A stretch of DNA of 64,000 bases from GCA-2693325 sp036343635. GTDB taxonomy: Bacteria; Latescibacterota; UBA2968; UBA8231. Positions 16,563-24,815 of this stretch are shown piece after piece (position 1 is the first letter of the stretch; each line of letters opens with the position of its first letter). A program made the position numbers and the translations under genes. The notes beneath the pieces were generated by a model, which saw only the letters and a program-made list of their open reading frames with translations, ran no database searches and had not been told where the DNA came from. The DNA lies in the NCBI GenBank assembly GCA_036343635.1, contig JAYYVF010000086.1:1-64000 (forward strand), read 5' to 3'.

Positions 16563-17684
16563 ATGAAAGATTTACGTGATATTCTAGCACGCGCACAACA
16601 ATTAGAAAACGACAAACGAAGTTACGCAATAGCCACAGTTATTGGAACACACGGTTCAACCTACCGAGGACTCGGTGCCCGAATGTTAATAGAAAAAGAC
16701 AATAATACGGGTAGTATCTCCGGAGGTTGCCTGGAAGAAGACTTACAACATTTTGCACAAAAAGCGATAAAAAAGGGTACGCCTCAGATAATTGATTATG
16801 ACTATACAGATGATGATGACTATTTGTTTGGAACAGGAATGGGCTGTAGTGGACAATTACAAATTCTTATAACCCCAATGCCCAGTAAGAATGGTCAACA
16901 CTTTATAAACACGCTAAAAAACGTCATAGAAAAAGGGGACCCAACAATCCTCATCACCGTTGTTGGTCACGAAGAACATTCAGACTTTTCTACTGGAGAT
17001 GCCTTTATTTATTCTTCCGATAACACGAACAGTTTCCCAAAGGAGATAGGCTCTTCAATCCGCGATTTCTCGCAACATAACCCTATTAAAAACAATACAT
17101 CGACACGTAGTTTGCGCAAGAATTTTTGCGGATTAGAAACATTGTATGAAATATTTTCGCCCCCCATGACATTAACTATTTTTGGCGCTGGTGACGATTC
17201 TAAACCCTTGATTTCCAGTGGAATAGGATTAGGATGGGAATTACAACTTGTAGACCATCGTCCCGCACTAGCTGACAACTCGAGATTCCCAAATGTCGGG
17301 AAAATTTATTACGCGCCTTCTGGTCAGTGGCCTCAAAAATTGAAGCTTCCACCAACTAGTGCTGCCATAGTCATGAGTCACAACTATCTTCAAGATCATG
17401 CTGTATTGGAAAAACTACTTACGCTTCCATTAGCTTACCTAGGCGTCATTGGCTCTCACGCAAGAAATAAAAAATTATTAAAAGAGCTAGAAGCAAAAGG
17501 AATTTTACCTTCAAACCCAAAAAACCTACACTCTCCCGCGGGTCTTGATTTAGGAGGTGACTGCCCTCATGCTCTTGCTTTATCTGTAAGCGCAGAGATA
17601 CATAAGGTCGTCCATAACGCAACCGCTATACCCGTAAGTTTGGGCCAAGGACCAATCCACAACCGACGCGCGCATTCTGATTAA
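16563..17684 (+). CDS. XdhC/CoxI family molybdenum-cofactor insertion protein
   Basis: The 373-residue protein has the two-part XdhC architecture. The N-terminal XdhC_CoxI domain (about 1-120) carries 'ATVIGTHGSTYRGLGARMLI', 'GSISGGCLEED' and 'GTGMGCSGQLQILI'. The C-terminal Rossmann domain (from about 200) has 'TLTIFGAGDDSKPLISSGIGLGW', 'VMSHNYLQDHAVL', 'YLGVIGSHARNKKLL' and 'AGLDLGGDCPHALALSVSAEI'. XdhC proteins bind Moco and help sulfurate and insert it into xanthine-dehydrogenase-type enzymes. AAGGA lies 11 bases upstream of the ATG. It diverges from moaA across 160 bases, and its stop overlaps the ettA stop by four bases. No target molybdoenzyme is in the window. Confidence 0.88.
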   Translation: MKDLRDILARAQQLENDKRSYAIATVIGTHGSTYRGLGARMLIEKDNNTGSISGGCLEEDLQHFAQKAIKKGTPQIIDYDYTDDDDYLFGTGMGCSGQLQILITPMPSKNGQHFINTLKNVIEKGDPTILITVVGHEEHSDFSTGDAFIYSSDNTNSFPKEIGSSIRDFSQHNPIKNNTSTRSLRKNFCGLETLYEIFSPPMTLTIFGAGDDSKPLISSGIGLGWELQLVDHRPALADNSRFPNVGKIYYAPSGQWPQKLKLPPTSAAIVMSHNYLQDHAVLEKLLTLPLAYLGVIGSHARNKKLLKELEAKGILPSNPKNLHSPAGLDLGGDCPHALALSVSAEIHKVVHNATAIPVSLGQGPIHNRRAHSD

Positions 17685-19363
17685 TCGCGAGTCAATTGAC
17701 GATAACGCACCCGTTGAGGTATTTCAGCCTCGTTACCTAAGCGCATTTTCCGGTTTTCTTCATATTCTGAATAATTACCCTCAAACCAGTAAACCTGACT
17801 ATCACCTTCAAAAGCCAAAATATGCGTAGCTAATCTGTCTAAAAACCATCGATCATGGCTTATAACTAGGGCACATCCTGCAAAATTTTCCAAGCCTTCT
17901 TCCAGAGCCCGTAGTGTATTAACGTCCAAGTCATTGGTAGGTTCATCAAGCAAAATCACATTGGCACCTTCTTTAAGCATTTTTGCAATGTTAACTCTGT
18001 TGCGTTGCCCCCCCGACAGTTCACCAACTTTCTGTTGCTGGTCAGCTCCTCCAAAATTAAATCTTCCAACATATGCCCTAGAATTTATAGCACGTTCACC
18101 CAATTCAACTTCATCTTGACCTCCAGATATTTCTTCCCAAACTGTCTTAGCAGGATCTAAAGTTTCGCGAGTCTGATCAACGTATGCTAATTGAACTGTC
18201 TCTCCTAACTTTACCAAACCATCGTCTGCTTGCTCTTGGCCAGTAATCAGTCGAAACAAGGTCGTCTTTCCTGCCCCGTTGGGACCAACGATACCTACGA
18301 TTCCTCCGGGAGGCATTCCAAATGACATATTTTCAAACAAGATACGATCCCCGTATGTTTTCTTTACGTTCTCAGCTTCGATAACTACATTGCCCAAACG
18401 AGGACCTGGCGGAATATAAATTTGTAACTCTTCATCTCTCTGTACAAGATCTTGATTCAACAATTCCTCGTAAGCCTGAATACGTGCCTTGCTTTTTTGT
18501 TGTTTGGCTTTAGGATTCATACGAGTCCATTCTAATTCACGCTGCAGCGTTTTCTGACGATCGCTCTCGCCTTTTTCTTCTACACGCAAACGTTCCTGCT
18601 TTTGTTCCAACCAAGAAGAGTAGTTCCCTTTCCATGGAATACCTCTACCTTGATCCAGTTCCAAAATCCAACCAGCCACATTATCCAAGAAGTATCGGTC
18701 ATGTGTCACCGCAATAACCGTTCCTTCATACTGCTGCAAATGCCCCTCCAACCAAGCAACCGTTTCAGCATCTAAGTGGTTTGTTGGTTCATCCAACAAC
18801 AGTATATCCGGTTTCCCAAGTAACAAGCGGCACAAAGCAACACGCCTTTTTTCTCCTCCCGAAAGGTGATCTACCAAATCATCTTCAGGTGGACACCTTA
18901 AAGCCCCCATGGCCATCTGAAGCCGGCTGTCCAAATCCCAAGCTCCGGTTGCATCCAATTGTCCCGCCACTTTAGATTGTCGTTCGATAAGTTTATTCAT
19001 GGCTTCATCATCCATAGGTTCGGAAAACTGTTCATTGATTTTTTCATATTCCCGAACCAGATTTACAGTATCCTGAATGCCCTCCTCCACGATTTCACGA
19101 ACAGTCTTTCCATCTTGAAGAGAAGGTTCCTGTTCCATATAGCCAACAGTGAATCCAGGAGATAGATCTATCTTACCCTCAAATTCCTCATCGACGCCCG
19201 CCATTATGCGCAACAATGTACTTTTCCCCGACCCATTTAACCCAAGAACGCCAATTTTTGCTCCATAAAAATAAGACAGTGAAATATCTTCAATAATCTT
19301 ATTCCGGTTATAGTGTTTACTAACACGCTGCATTGAATAAATAATTTTTTCCGATTCACTCAT
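17681..19363 (-). CDS. ettA: Energy-dependent translational throttle protein EttA (ABC-F ATPase)
   Basis: The 560-residue soluble protein has two ABC modules and no membrane segment. Module 1 has 'GLNGSGKST' (about 42-50), 'LSGGEKRRVALCRLL' and 'DEPTNHLDAETVAWLE'. The EttA linker follows, with 'GIPWKGNYSSWLEQKQERL'. Module 2 has 'GPNGAGKTT', 'LSGGQRNRVNIAKML' and 'DEPTNDLDVNTLRALEEGL'. The size matches E. coli EttA (555). EttA binds the ribosomal E site and gates the first peptide bond according to the ADP/ATP ratio. GAGGAG lies 8 bases upstream of its ATG, inside the end of the preceding Gfo/Idh gene, which it overlaps by 8 bases. Confidence 0.93.
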   Translation of the reverse strand: MSESEKIIYSMQRVSKHYNRNKIIEDISLSYFYGAKIGVLGLNGSGKSTLLRIMAGVDEEFEGKIDLSPGFTVGYMEQEPSLQDGKTVREIVEEGIQDTVNLVREYEKINEQFSEPMDDEAMNKLIERQSKVAGQLDATGAWDLDSRLQMAMGALRCPPEDDLVDHLSGGEKRRVALCRLLLGKPDILLLDEPTNHLDAETVAWLEGHLQQYEGTVIAVTHDRYFLDNVAGWILELDQGRGIPWKGNYSSWLEQKQERLRVEEKGESDRQKTLQRELEWTRMNPKAKQQKSKARIQAYEELLNQDLVQRDEELQIYIPPGPRLGNVVIEAENVKKTYGDRILFENMSFGMPPGGIVGIVGPNGAGKTTLFRLITGQEQADDGLVKLGETVQLAYVDQTRETLDPAKTVWEEISGGQDEVELGERAINSRAYVGRFNFGGADQQQKVGELSGGQRNRVNIAKMLKEGANVILLDEPTNDLDVNTLRALEEGLENFAGCALVISHDRWFLDRLATHILAFEGDSQVYWFEGNYSEYEENRKMRLGNEAEIPQRVRYRQLTRD

Positions 19364-20309
19364 CCCTTAACTCCTCAAGCTGTTCATAAGCCGAAAATAC
19401 GATATTTAAATCGCGCTGCGCTTGTAATATGCCCGACTTTGGCGTCCTGCCAGGCTGACAGATGCATGCCAAAAAATCTTGCGCTTGTGCTTTATATCCC
19501 ATAAGATCAAAAACACCCGGAAACTTCAAAAATCGCTTTTTGGAGTTTCGTATTCGTACATATAATCCATTACTTTCAAAAAGTATTTCTCCTTTTGACC
19601 CACAAACAATGGAATGTTGAAACAAACCATGCATTCTATCGGGGATGTCCCAAGCGTAATCCAAGCAAACATTCAATCCATCAGAATAATTTAGTTCAAT
19701 ATGCGAACGACGTTCGCATTCTCCCGATACAAAGCTCGGAAATTTTGCAACAACCTGCTCTGGCGCTCTTTCGGTCAAACCTGATATAAGCGCTAAAAAA
19801 TGAATTCCGCCTTCAAGCAAAGCTCCACATTCGTTTTTCCATCCCTCTGATTGTTGGGTGAAGCATTTCCGAACATGGATTCGCTCCAAATCACCAATGA
19901 ACCCTTCCCTTATTATTTTCCTCATTAATAGCAATGATGGCTTGTAATAATAATTTTCCGCAACAACCACCGACAAATCACGATGCGTCTCTGCGACCGA
20001 CACCAAAGATTCTAGCTCTGCCTTAGAGATACATAAAGGCTTTTCAACTAAAACATTTTTTCCAGCAGATAATGCAGCTTTAACTCCGTCTGCGTGCACA
20101 GCTGGTGGCGTACATAATACGACCGCATCTATATCATCAGCCAGAGCATCCTGATACTCGTTATATACAACACCGCCACCATATGCCTCGGATAACGCTG
20201 ACGCTTTCTCGACGTTGCGACTAACAAAACGGAGATCCACCTTCCTCCGTAATTGCTTAGCATGGACACGAGAAATAGCGCCGCAACCTACAATACACAC
20301 TTTTTTCAA
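19356..20309 (-). CDS. Gfo/Idh/MocA family NAD(P)-dependent oxidoreductase
   Basis: A 317-residue Rossmann dehydrogenase: 'VCIVGCGAISRVHAKQL' binds the nucleotide at the N-terminus. 'VLCTPPAVHADGVKAALSAGKNVLVEKPL' (about 63-92) carries the family's catalytic Lys in EKP. The alpha/beta C-terminal domain has 'ALLEGGIHFLALISGL'. These enzymes oxidise or reduce sugars and cyclitols; the substrate is not readable. The frame begins with TTG at 20309, with GAG six bases upstream; no ATG is available nearby. It overlaps ettA by 8 bases and follows the GMC oxidoreductase by 48 bases, suggesting a shared transcript. Confidence 0.85.
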   Translation of the reverse strand: MKKVCIVGCGAISRVHAKQLRRKVDLRFVSRNVEKASALSEAYGGGVVYNEYQDALADDIDAVVLCTPPAVHADGVKAALSAGKNVLVEKPLCISKAELESLVSVAETHRDLSVVVAENYYYKPSLLLMRKIIREGFIGDLERIHVRKCFTQQSEGWKNECGALLEGGIHFLALISGLTERAPEQVVAKFPSFVSGECERRSHIELNYSDGLNVCLDYAWDIPDRMHGLFQHSIVCGSKGEILFESNGLYVRIRNSKKRFLKFPGVFDLMGYKAQAQDFLACICQPGRTPKSGILQAQRDLNIVFSAYEQLEELRDE

Positions 20310-20357
20310 CTGTATCTCACTATTATCAAGTATGTATTCCTTGTAATTTCATAAGAG

Positions 20358-21854
20358 TCAGGTTCCGTTCGCAACAATATGCTTAGCAACACGCAAAGCA
20401 TTTGCAGCTATAGTTAAACTTGGGTTGACCCCTCCCGAACTTGGCATAAACGATCCATCAACGACAAATAAATTATCGACTGACCAAACTCTACACTGCG
20501 GGTCTAATGCTCCATTCTCCGATGTAGTGGCGCTACGAAGAGTACCAACAGCATGAGAAAAAGAATCGATTGGATATGTGTATGACAGTAACCCGCCAGC
20601 CTTTCGCAAAATTCGGCGGGCACGTTTAACCAAATAATTGCGACGTATCATGTCGGAATGAGAATATTCATGTTCAATTTGAACAAGGGGCATACCCAAG
20701 ATGTCTTTCCGGCTACTAAGACTCACGTTATTAGAAATCTGACCATCGTCTTCGGCAACACATAACAGATTTTGAATGCGGTTTGCTAAACGACCGGCAA
20801 ACCAACTAATTGCTACAGGTGCATGATGGCTAATTACTTCCCCTGCCGGTGTGTAAATATCTTGAATTACACCAACAGCCGTACCAAGATCCTCTCGCAT
20901 GTCCTCATAATAATCTGAAAAACATAACTGCTTATGGAAAATCTGTTCTGGGTTTGTAGGGAACGGAAATACATAACTGCAAACTGCGTTGCAATGTCTC
21001 ATCAAAAAGCGTCCTATTAAGGGATGTTGTACTTCAGAGCGCTTTAATAATGCTGGACTTTGAATGGCCCCGGCTGCTAAAACAATTACATCTCCTTCGA
21101 CCACACAGCGTTTACCATCCGTCTTGTCGATATATTCTACAGCTGATGCACGTTTACCTTTAATATGGACACGCTCAACAATCGTATTAGTCTTGACCGT
21201 CAATGCATCCGATCTCACACCTTTAAGAAAAGTCGTAGCCACATCATTTTTTGCTTCAATTTGGCACGGAAAACCGTCACAAGTGTTACATAATTGGCAC
21301 TGGGGCCTGCTAGAATCATTAAAATTAATTGCAAGAGGCATTGAAAAAGGATGAAGACCCAACTTAATACCCGCTTTTGCAATTCGTTGCGCTGGGGCCG
21401 TAAGATCTATTGGTTCAAACGGATAAGATAGAATACCTGGTGGTTCGCAAGGATCACTGCCGACACATCCATGAACACCCAAAAGATTCTCCGCTTGTTC
21501 ATAATACACGGCAAACTCATCATATGAGAATGGCCAGTTTGTGAAATCATTCTCACGAAGACGCAAGGACGCACCACCATAAAATACAGATTTACCCCCC
21601 ACCACCTCATTGGCATATATCTCAGAAAAATTCCGCGAGCCATATTGTCGTACTAAAGTAGGAACACGCCCCTTGTATCGTTGCTCCAAAAGTATCTTGT
21701 TTTGATCCCAATCCTCCGAGTCTCGGTAGGGCCAACGGCCGCGTTCAAGTACAAGCACACTTCGTCCCTCATTCAATAGAGCATGTGCGACCAATGCTCC
21801 CCCAAAACCGGATCCTACAACAACGGCATCATATCCATTCAAGTTCGTAGACAT
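20358..21854 (-). CDS. GMC (glucose-methanol-choline) family FAD oxidoreductase
   Basis: The 498-residue flavoprotein has an N-terminal FAD-binding 'DAVVVGSGFGGALVAHALLNEGRSVLVLERG' core. A four-Cys stretch 'CQLCNTCDGFPC' lies near residue 185. The GMC C-terminal block includes 'SHAVGTLRSA', 'VDNLFVVDGSFMPSSGGVNPSLTIAANALRVAKHI'; its His and Asn are the likely catalytic pair. Members oxidise alcohol groups of sugars, polyols or sterols. There is no export signal, so it probably acts in the cytosol or on the inner face of the membrane. Its start overlaps the end of an upstream membrane-protein gene by 26 bases, suggesting translational coupling and possibly physical partnership. Confidence 0.88.
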   Translation of the reverse strand: MSTNLNGYDAVVVGSGFGGALVAHALLNEGRSVLVLERGRWPYRDSEDWDQNKILLEQRYKGRVPTLVRQYGSRNFSEIYANEVVGGKSVFYGGASLRLRENDFTNWPFSYDEFAVYYEQAENLLGVHGCVGSDPCEPPGILSYPFEPIDLTAPAQRIAKAGIKLGLHPFSMPLAINFNDSSRPQCQLCNTCDGFPCQIEAKNDVATTFLKGVRSDALTVKTNTIVERVHIKGKRASAVEYIDKTDGKRCVVEGDVIVLAAGAIQSPALLKRSEVQHPLIGRFLMRHCNAVCSYVFPFPTNPEQIFHKQLCFSDYYEDMREDLGTAVGVIQDIYTPAGEVISHHAPVAISWFAGRLANRIQNLLCVAEDDGQISNNVSLSSRKDILGMPLVQIEHEYSHSDMIRRNYLVKRARRILRKAGGLLSYTYPIDSFSHAVGTLRSATTSENGALDPQCRVWSVDNLFVVDGSFMPSSGGVNPSLTIAANALRVAKHIVANGT

Positions 21855-22629
21855 ATAGCAAAGCTAGGGAAATAATTATTATCAGTGCCACACAATGAAA
21901 CCGTTCACGCGTATCTAATTGATCCTGGATACGGGGCAAATCCGGTTTAAATTTACCCGACATATTTCGTTGTATATAGGTCTTGTAATACTCGACAGTA
22001 AAACGCTCTAAACCGCCGTTCATATAAATCAAAAAACCCAGAGAAAGTGGATCTTGCTGATCAAACATGAAGAAAAACAACGGACTCAACATAGCCAACA
22101 CCATTCCCGACCGTTGAAATTTTAGCGGTTTGAACCCCTCAAACGGGGCATCCTTATAGGCTCCGCCTAAGGCTACTACACATCCGGTGGCGTATGCAAC
22201 AACCAGATACGACCAAAATGATTGAATAGGTATTTCAACAATCAAAAATGCGAAAACCACGAATATTATTAGCGAGCCTACGCTATAACGAAGTATGTCG
22301 CTACCTACGTAACGCCCAAAAAATGTAATTCTAGAGGGAACAAAATATTTACTTTGATCTTCGGTTCGAAAAAAACCTTTATAAATTTCAGCAAGAAAAC
22401 GTTCAATTCCCATAACCAGAAAAAAAAGTTCAACTAAATTTAACTGCGATAAACGCCCGTTAACAGAGGGTAAAAAGTATAACGACAAGAAGATTCCGAC
22501 GTGAAAATAAATACTTCGAGGAAACGTTCGAAGCTTAAACCCTTCGTATGGACCGTCTTTAAAAGCACCCCAAAGTGAGGTATACAAACCAGAAACACAG
22601 ACCACAACGCATCGAATAGCAAAATCCAT
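21829..22629 (-). CDS. Unknown multi-pass membrane protein with an internal duplication
   Basis: I do not recognise a named family. The 266-residue protein has about seven hydrophobic helices and two homologous halves. The first carries 'WGAFKDGPYEGFK...FPRS', then 'GIERFLAEIYKGFFR'. The second carries 'GGAYKDAPFEGFK...FQRS', then 'GGLERFTVEYYKTYIQ'. The conserved motif is G-A-[FY]-K-D-x-P-[YF]-E-G-F-K plus [LI]-E-R-F-x-x-E-x-Y-K, spaced alike in both halves. The ATG at 22629 is preferred, with GAGAG 5 bases upstream; a TTG 27 bases earlier is the alternative. It overlaps the GMC gene by 26 bases. A membrane anchor, electron-transfer partner or transporter for the GMC enzyme's substrate is conceivable but unproven. 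Confidence 0.75.
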   Translation of the reverse strand: MDFAIRCVVVCVSGLYTSLWGAFKDGPYEGFKLRTFPRSIYFHVGIFLSLYFLPSVNGRLSQLNLVELFFLVMGIERFLAEIYKGFFRTEDQSKYFVPSRITFFGRYVGSDILRYSVGSLIIFVVFAFLIVEIPIQSFWSYLVVAYATGCVVALGGAYKDAPFEGFKPLKFQRSGMVLAMLSPLFFFMFDQQDPLSLGFLIYMNGGLERFTVEYYKTYIQRNMSGKFKPDLPRIQDQLDTRERFHCVALIIIISLALLYVYELEWI

Positions 22630-22764
22630 AGTAACTCTCAGATGATTTGGTAACAATAAATAGTAGCTTAGCTTTGAGTACTCGGCAAGGAGCCAACAAC
22701 CCCTTTTGCCAATAGCAGATCACATATTTAGGTTTCTCGTTAACACACCCAAGAGGAGGAACAT

Positions 22765-23628
22765 ATGAGACTCGGCGTCGTCGGCATGGTACCATCAAAT
22801 TTCAGAGAAATAACGCCACAACACTTGGAGGCAATTAGTGCTTTAGAGCTAACAGGCGCAGGTTTTCACTACCCCGGTGATAAAATGTCCGACCTTAAGA
22901 CGGAAGAGTTACACGCCGTTCGTCAAACATTCAAAGACACTCATATGGATTTAGTACAGTTTGGCATAGGCTATGGAGAGTGCCTATTTGACCCTGAAGA
23001 ATCTGTCCGTGACTCGGTATTGAACAAAATATATCGCGGGATTGAGGTTGCTCGAGAATTAGACGCTATCGCATGCCTAATACGTACGGGCAGCCTGAAC
23101 CCCAAAGGATCCTATGTACCTTCAAAATCCAACCAAACTATAGGCGCAAAGAGCAGACTAATTGAGACGCTGCGTTTAATTGCACGTAAAGCCGAGCAAG
23201 AAGATGTTAATGTCGTAATCGAGACGCACTTACTGACGATCATGGGATCTCCTGAGACGAATAAAGAAATCATCAATGAAATAGGATCAAAAAATATTTC
23301 AGTAGTTATGGATTACGTGAACCATTTTCAAAACCTTGAACAAGTCTACAATAACAAGGACCGACTCAATCAAATTTTTTCTTCCATGAATCCAATTTCT
23401 ATCCTTGGCCACTGTAAAGACATTAATATCGGGGCAGGCTTAGTTCTTCATATTGATGAGGCAATCCCAGGAGAAGGTGAGCTCGACATCGGATTCGCTT
23501 TAAAACTATGGCACGAAGCACATCCAGATGGCTATATGTTGCTTGAACATTTACCGAACGAACACTACCCACGAGCTGCAAAAAATACTATCCGCATTAT
23601 TCGAGACCAATCGATACCACTGTGCTAA
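22765..23628 (+). CDS. Sugar phosphate isomerase/epimerase (xylose isomerase-like TIM barrel)
   Basis: A 287-residue AP-endonuclease-2-type TIM barrel. Likely metal ligands are Glu in 'VVIETHL' (about 155), Asp in 'VMDYVNH' (about 190), His in 'LGHCKDINI' (about 217) and Glu in 'LLEHLP' (about 258). This quartet is typical of sugar-ketose isomerases and epimerases of the family. A very good ribosome site (GAGGAGG, 6 bases before ATG) supports the start. It opens a plus-strand run and overlaps the next gene by seven bases. Its substrate is unknown, but D-tagatose-3-epimerase and hydroxypyruvate-isomerase relatives are the usual neighbours in such clusters. Confidence 0.82.
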   Translation: MRLGVVGMVPSNFREITPQHLEAISALELTGAGFHYPGDKMSDLKTEELHAVRQTFKDTHMDLVQFGIGYGECLFDPEESVRDSVLNKIYRGIEVARELDAIACLIRTGSLNPKGSYVPSKSNQTIGAKSRLIETLRLIARKAEQEDVNVVIETHLLTIMGSPETNKEIINEIGSKNISVVMDYVNHFQNLEQVYNNKDRLNQIFSSMNPISILGHCKDINIGAGLVLHIDEAIPGEGELDIGFALKLWHEAHPDGYMLLEHLPNEHYPRAAKNTIRIIRDQSIPLC

Positions 23629-24797
23629 AATACCCAAAGAAAAAACCTTGCAGCATTGCGTACTGGGTCTCAATCGCTACGGGAAAACTAATAGAGCTTT
23701 GCTGGGTAATATCAGCATCTTATGTGTTTTGGGGAGCTTGCAGTCAAAAATCTCCAGTTCACACAGACCTCCCAGACATAGAAAAAGATTCACCTACCGA
23801 AATCATCTCCTTTAACAAAACTGGAAGGATTGATTCAACATTTAATTACTATATATCCGGTAATGACACAATATATCATGGCGAATTCACAACGTATTAC
23901 ATCAATGGCTCTATTGAAAAAACAGGCTACTACCACCATGGTCAAAAAGATAGTATTTGGTCTTTTTTTGAGGACGGAGGTGAAATAAGATTTCGACAAA
24001 CATGGGAAATGGGTCAACGTTGGAACGGACCTTTTTTCACTTATTGGCCCAACGGACACATTAGTGAATACGGTAGTTATCGCGAGGGTAAATGGCATGG
24101 CACCTACACTAGCTATTATGCAAACGGAAGGATAGAGGTGAATACTCAATACACCAACAATGAGATTCACGGTGATTATTTTGAATTTTTTAAAACTGGT
24201 CAAAAGAAATTGTCCGGCGAATACAGTAATGGAATAAAAATCGGAATTTGGACTCATTACGATGATACCGGTATAGCTCTATTTCGCGAGAAATATAATA
24301 ATGGAACATTAGAGAAAATCGAACAGACTGTAGTGGAACGATACGAAGACGGAAGCATCAAGTCCGTGACACCACTAACGGACGGGGAAATCAATGGCAC
24401 ATTGAATCGCTATTGGCCTGACGGCTCTCTTAGGGAAGAAACACGCTTTGTCCGAGGTAAACGTCATGGGGCGAGTTATTCTTATTGGCAATACGGCGGT
24501 CTTCGCAAAGAAGGCACAAACGACAATGGGAAAAAGCAGGGCATATGGAAAACATTTGACCAAGAAAGGAACCTCACAATCAAAGCAACGTATGCCCAAG
24601 GAAAATTGTCGGGGCCTTACACCTCTTTCTATGTGAACGGTCAGGTTGAATGGGACGGTGAATATTTTCTAAATCAGAGAATTGGAATATGGATAAATTA
24701 CGCGATTGACGGTTCAAAAAGACTAAAACAAACTTGGGAAAAGAACCGACTCATTCAAGGAATAGACTGTCGAAAAAATGCAAACGACTGCAATTAA
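23622..24797 (+). CDS. MORN-2 repeat protein, probable lipoprotein
   Basis: The 391-residue protein begins with a basic N-region and a hydrophobic segment ending in 'VFWGAC' (about residue 50). That is a plausible but imperfect lipobox, because Trp sits at -3. The rest is about twelve MORN-2/YwqK-like repeats of about 22-25 residues, each like 'GxWHGxYTSYYANGRIExxxxYxNN', e.g. at 'GKWHGTYTSYYANGRI' and 'GKRHGASYSYWQYGGL'. Such repeats form an extended beta-sheet solenoid. Their role is generally unknown; some relatives are labelled antitoxins, but no toxin is adjacent here. The start is GTG 23622, overlapping the isomerase stop by seven bases. A surface-facing binding role is an inference. 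Confidence 0.72.
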   Translation: MLKYPKKKPCSIAYWVSIATGKLIELCWVISASYVFWGACSQKSPVHTDLPDIEKDSPTEIISFNKTGRIDSTFNYYISGNDTIYHGEFTTYYINGSIEKTGYYHHGQKDSIWSFFEDGGEIRFRQTWEMGQRWNGPFFTYWPNGHISEYGSYREGKWHGTYTSYYANGRIEVNTQYTNNEIHGDYFEFFKTGQKKLSGEYSNGIKIGIWTHYDDTGIALFREKYNNGTLEKIEQTVVERYEDGSIKSVTPLTDGEINGTLNRYWPDGSLREETRFVRGKRHGASYSYWQYGGLRKEGTNDNGKKQGIWKTFDQERNLTIKATYAQGKLSGPYTSFYVNGQVEWDGEYFLNQRIGIWINYAIDGSKRLKQTWEKNRLIQGIDCRKNANDCN

Positions 24798-24815
24798 ATA
24801 TTTTTTTTCTTCGCA

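Noticed and set aside
23835..24257. A 140-codon open frame opposite the MORN-2 gene
   Set aside because: The opposite strand holds a strongly repetitive real gene; periodic composition gives stop-free shadow frames.
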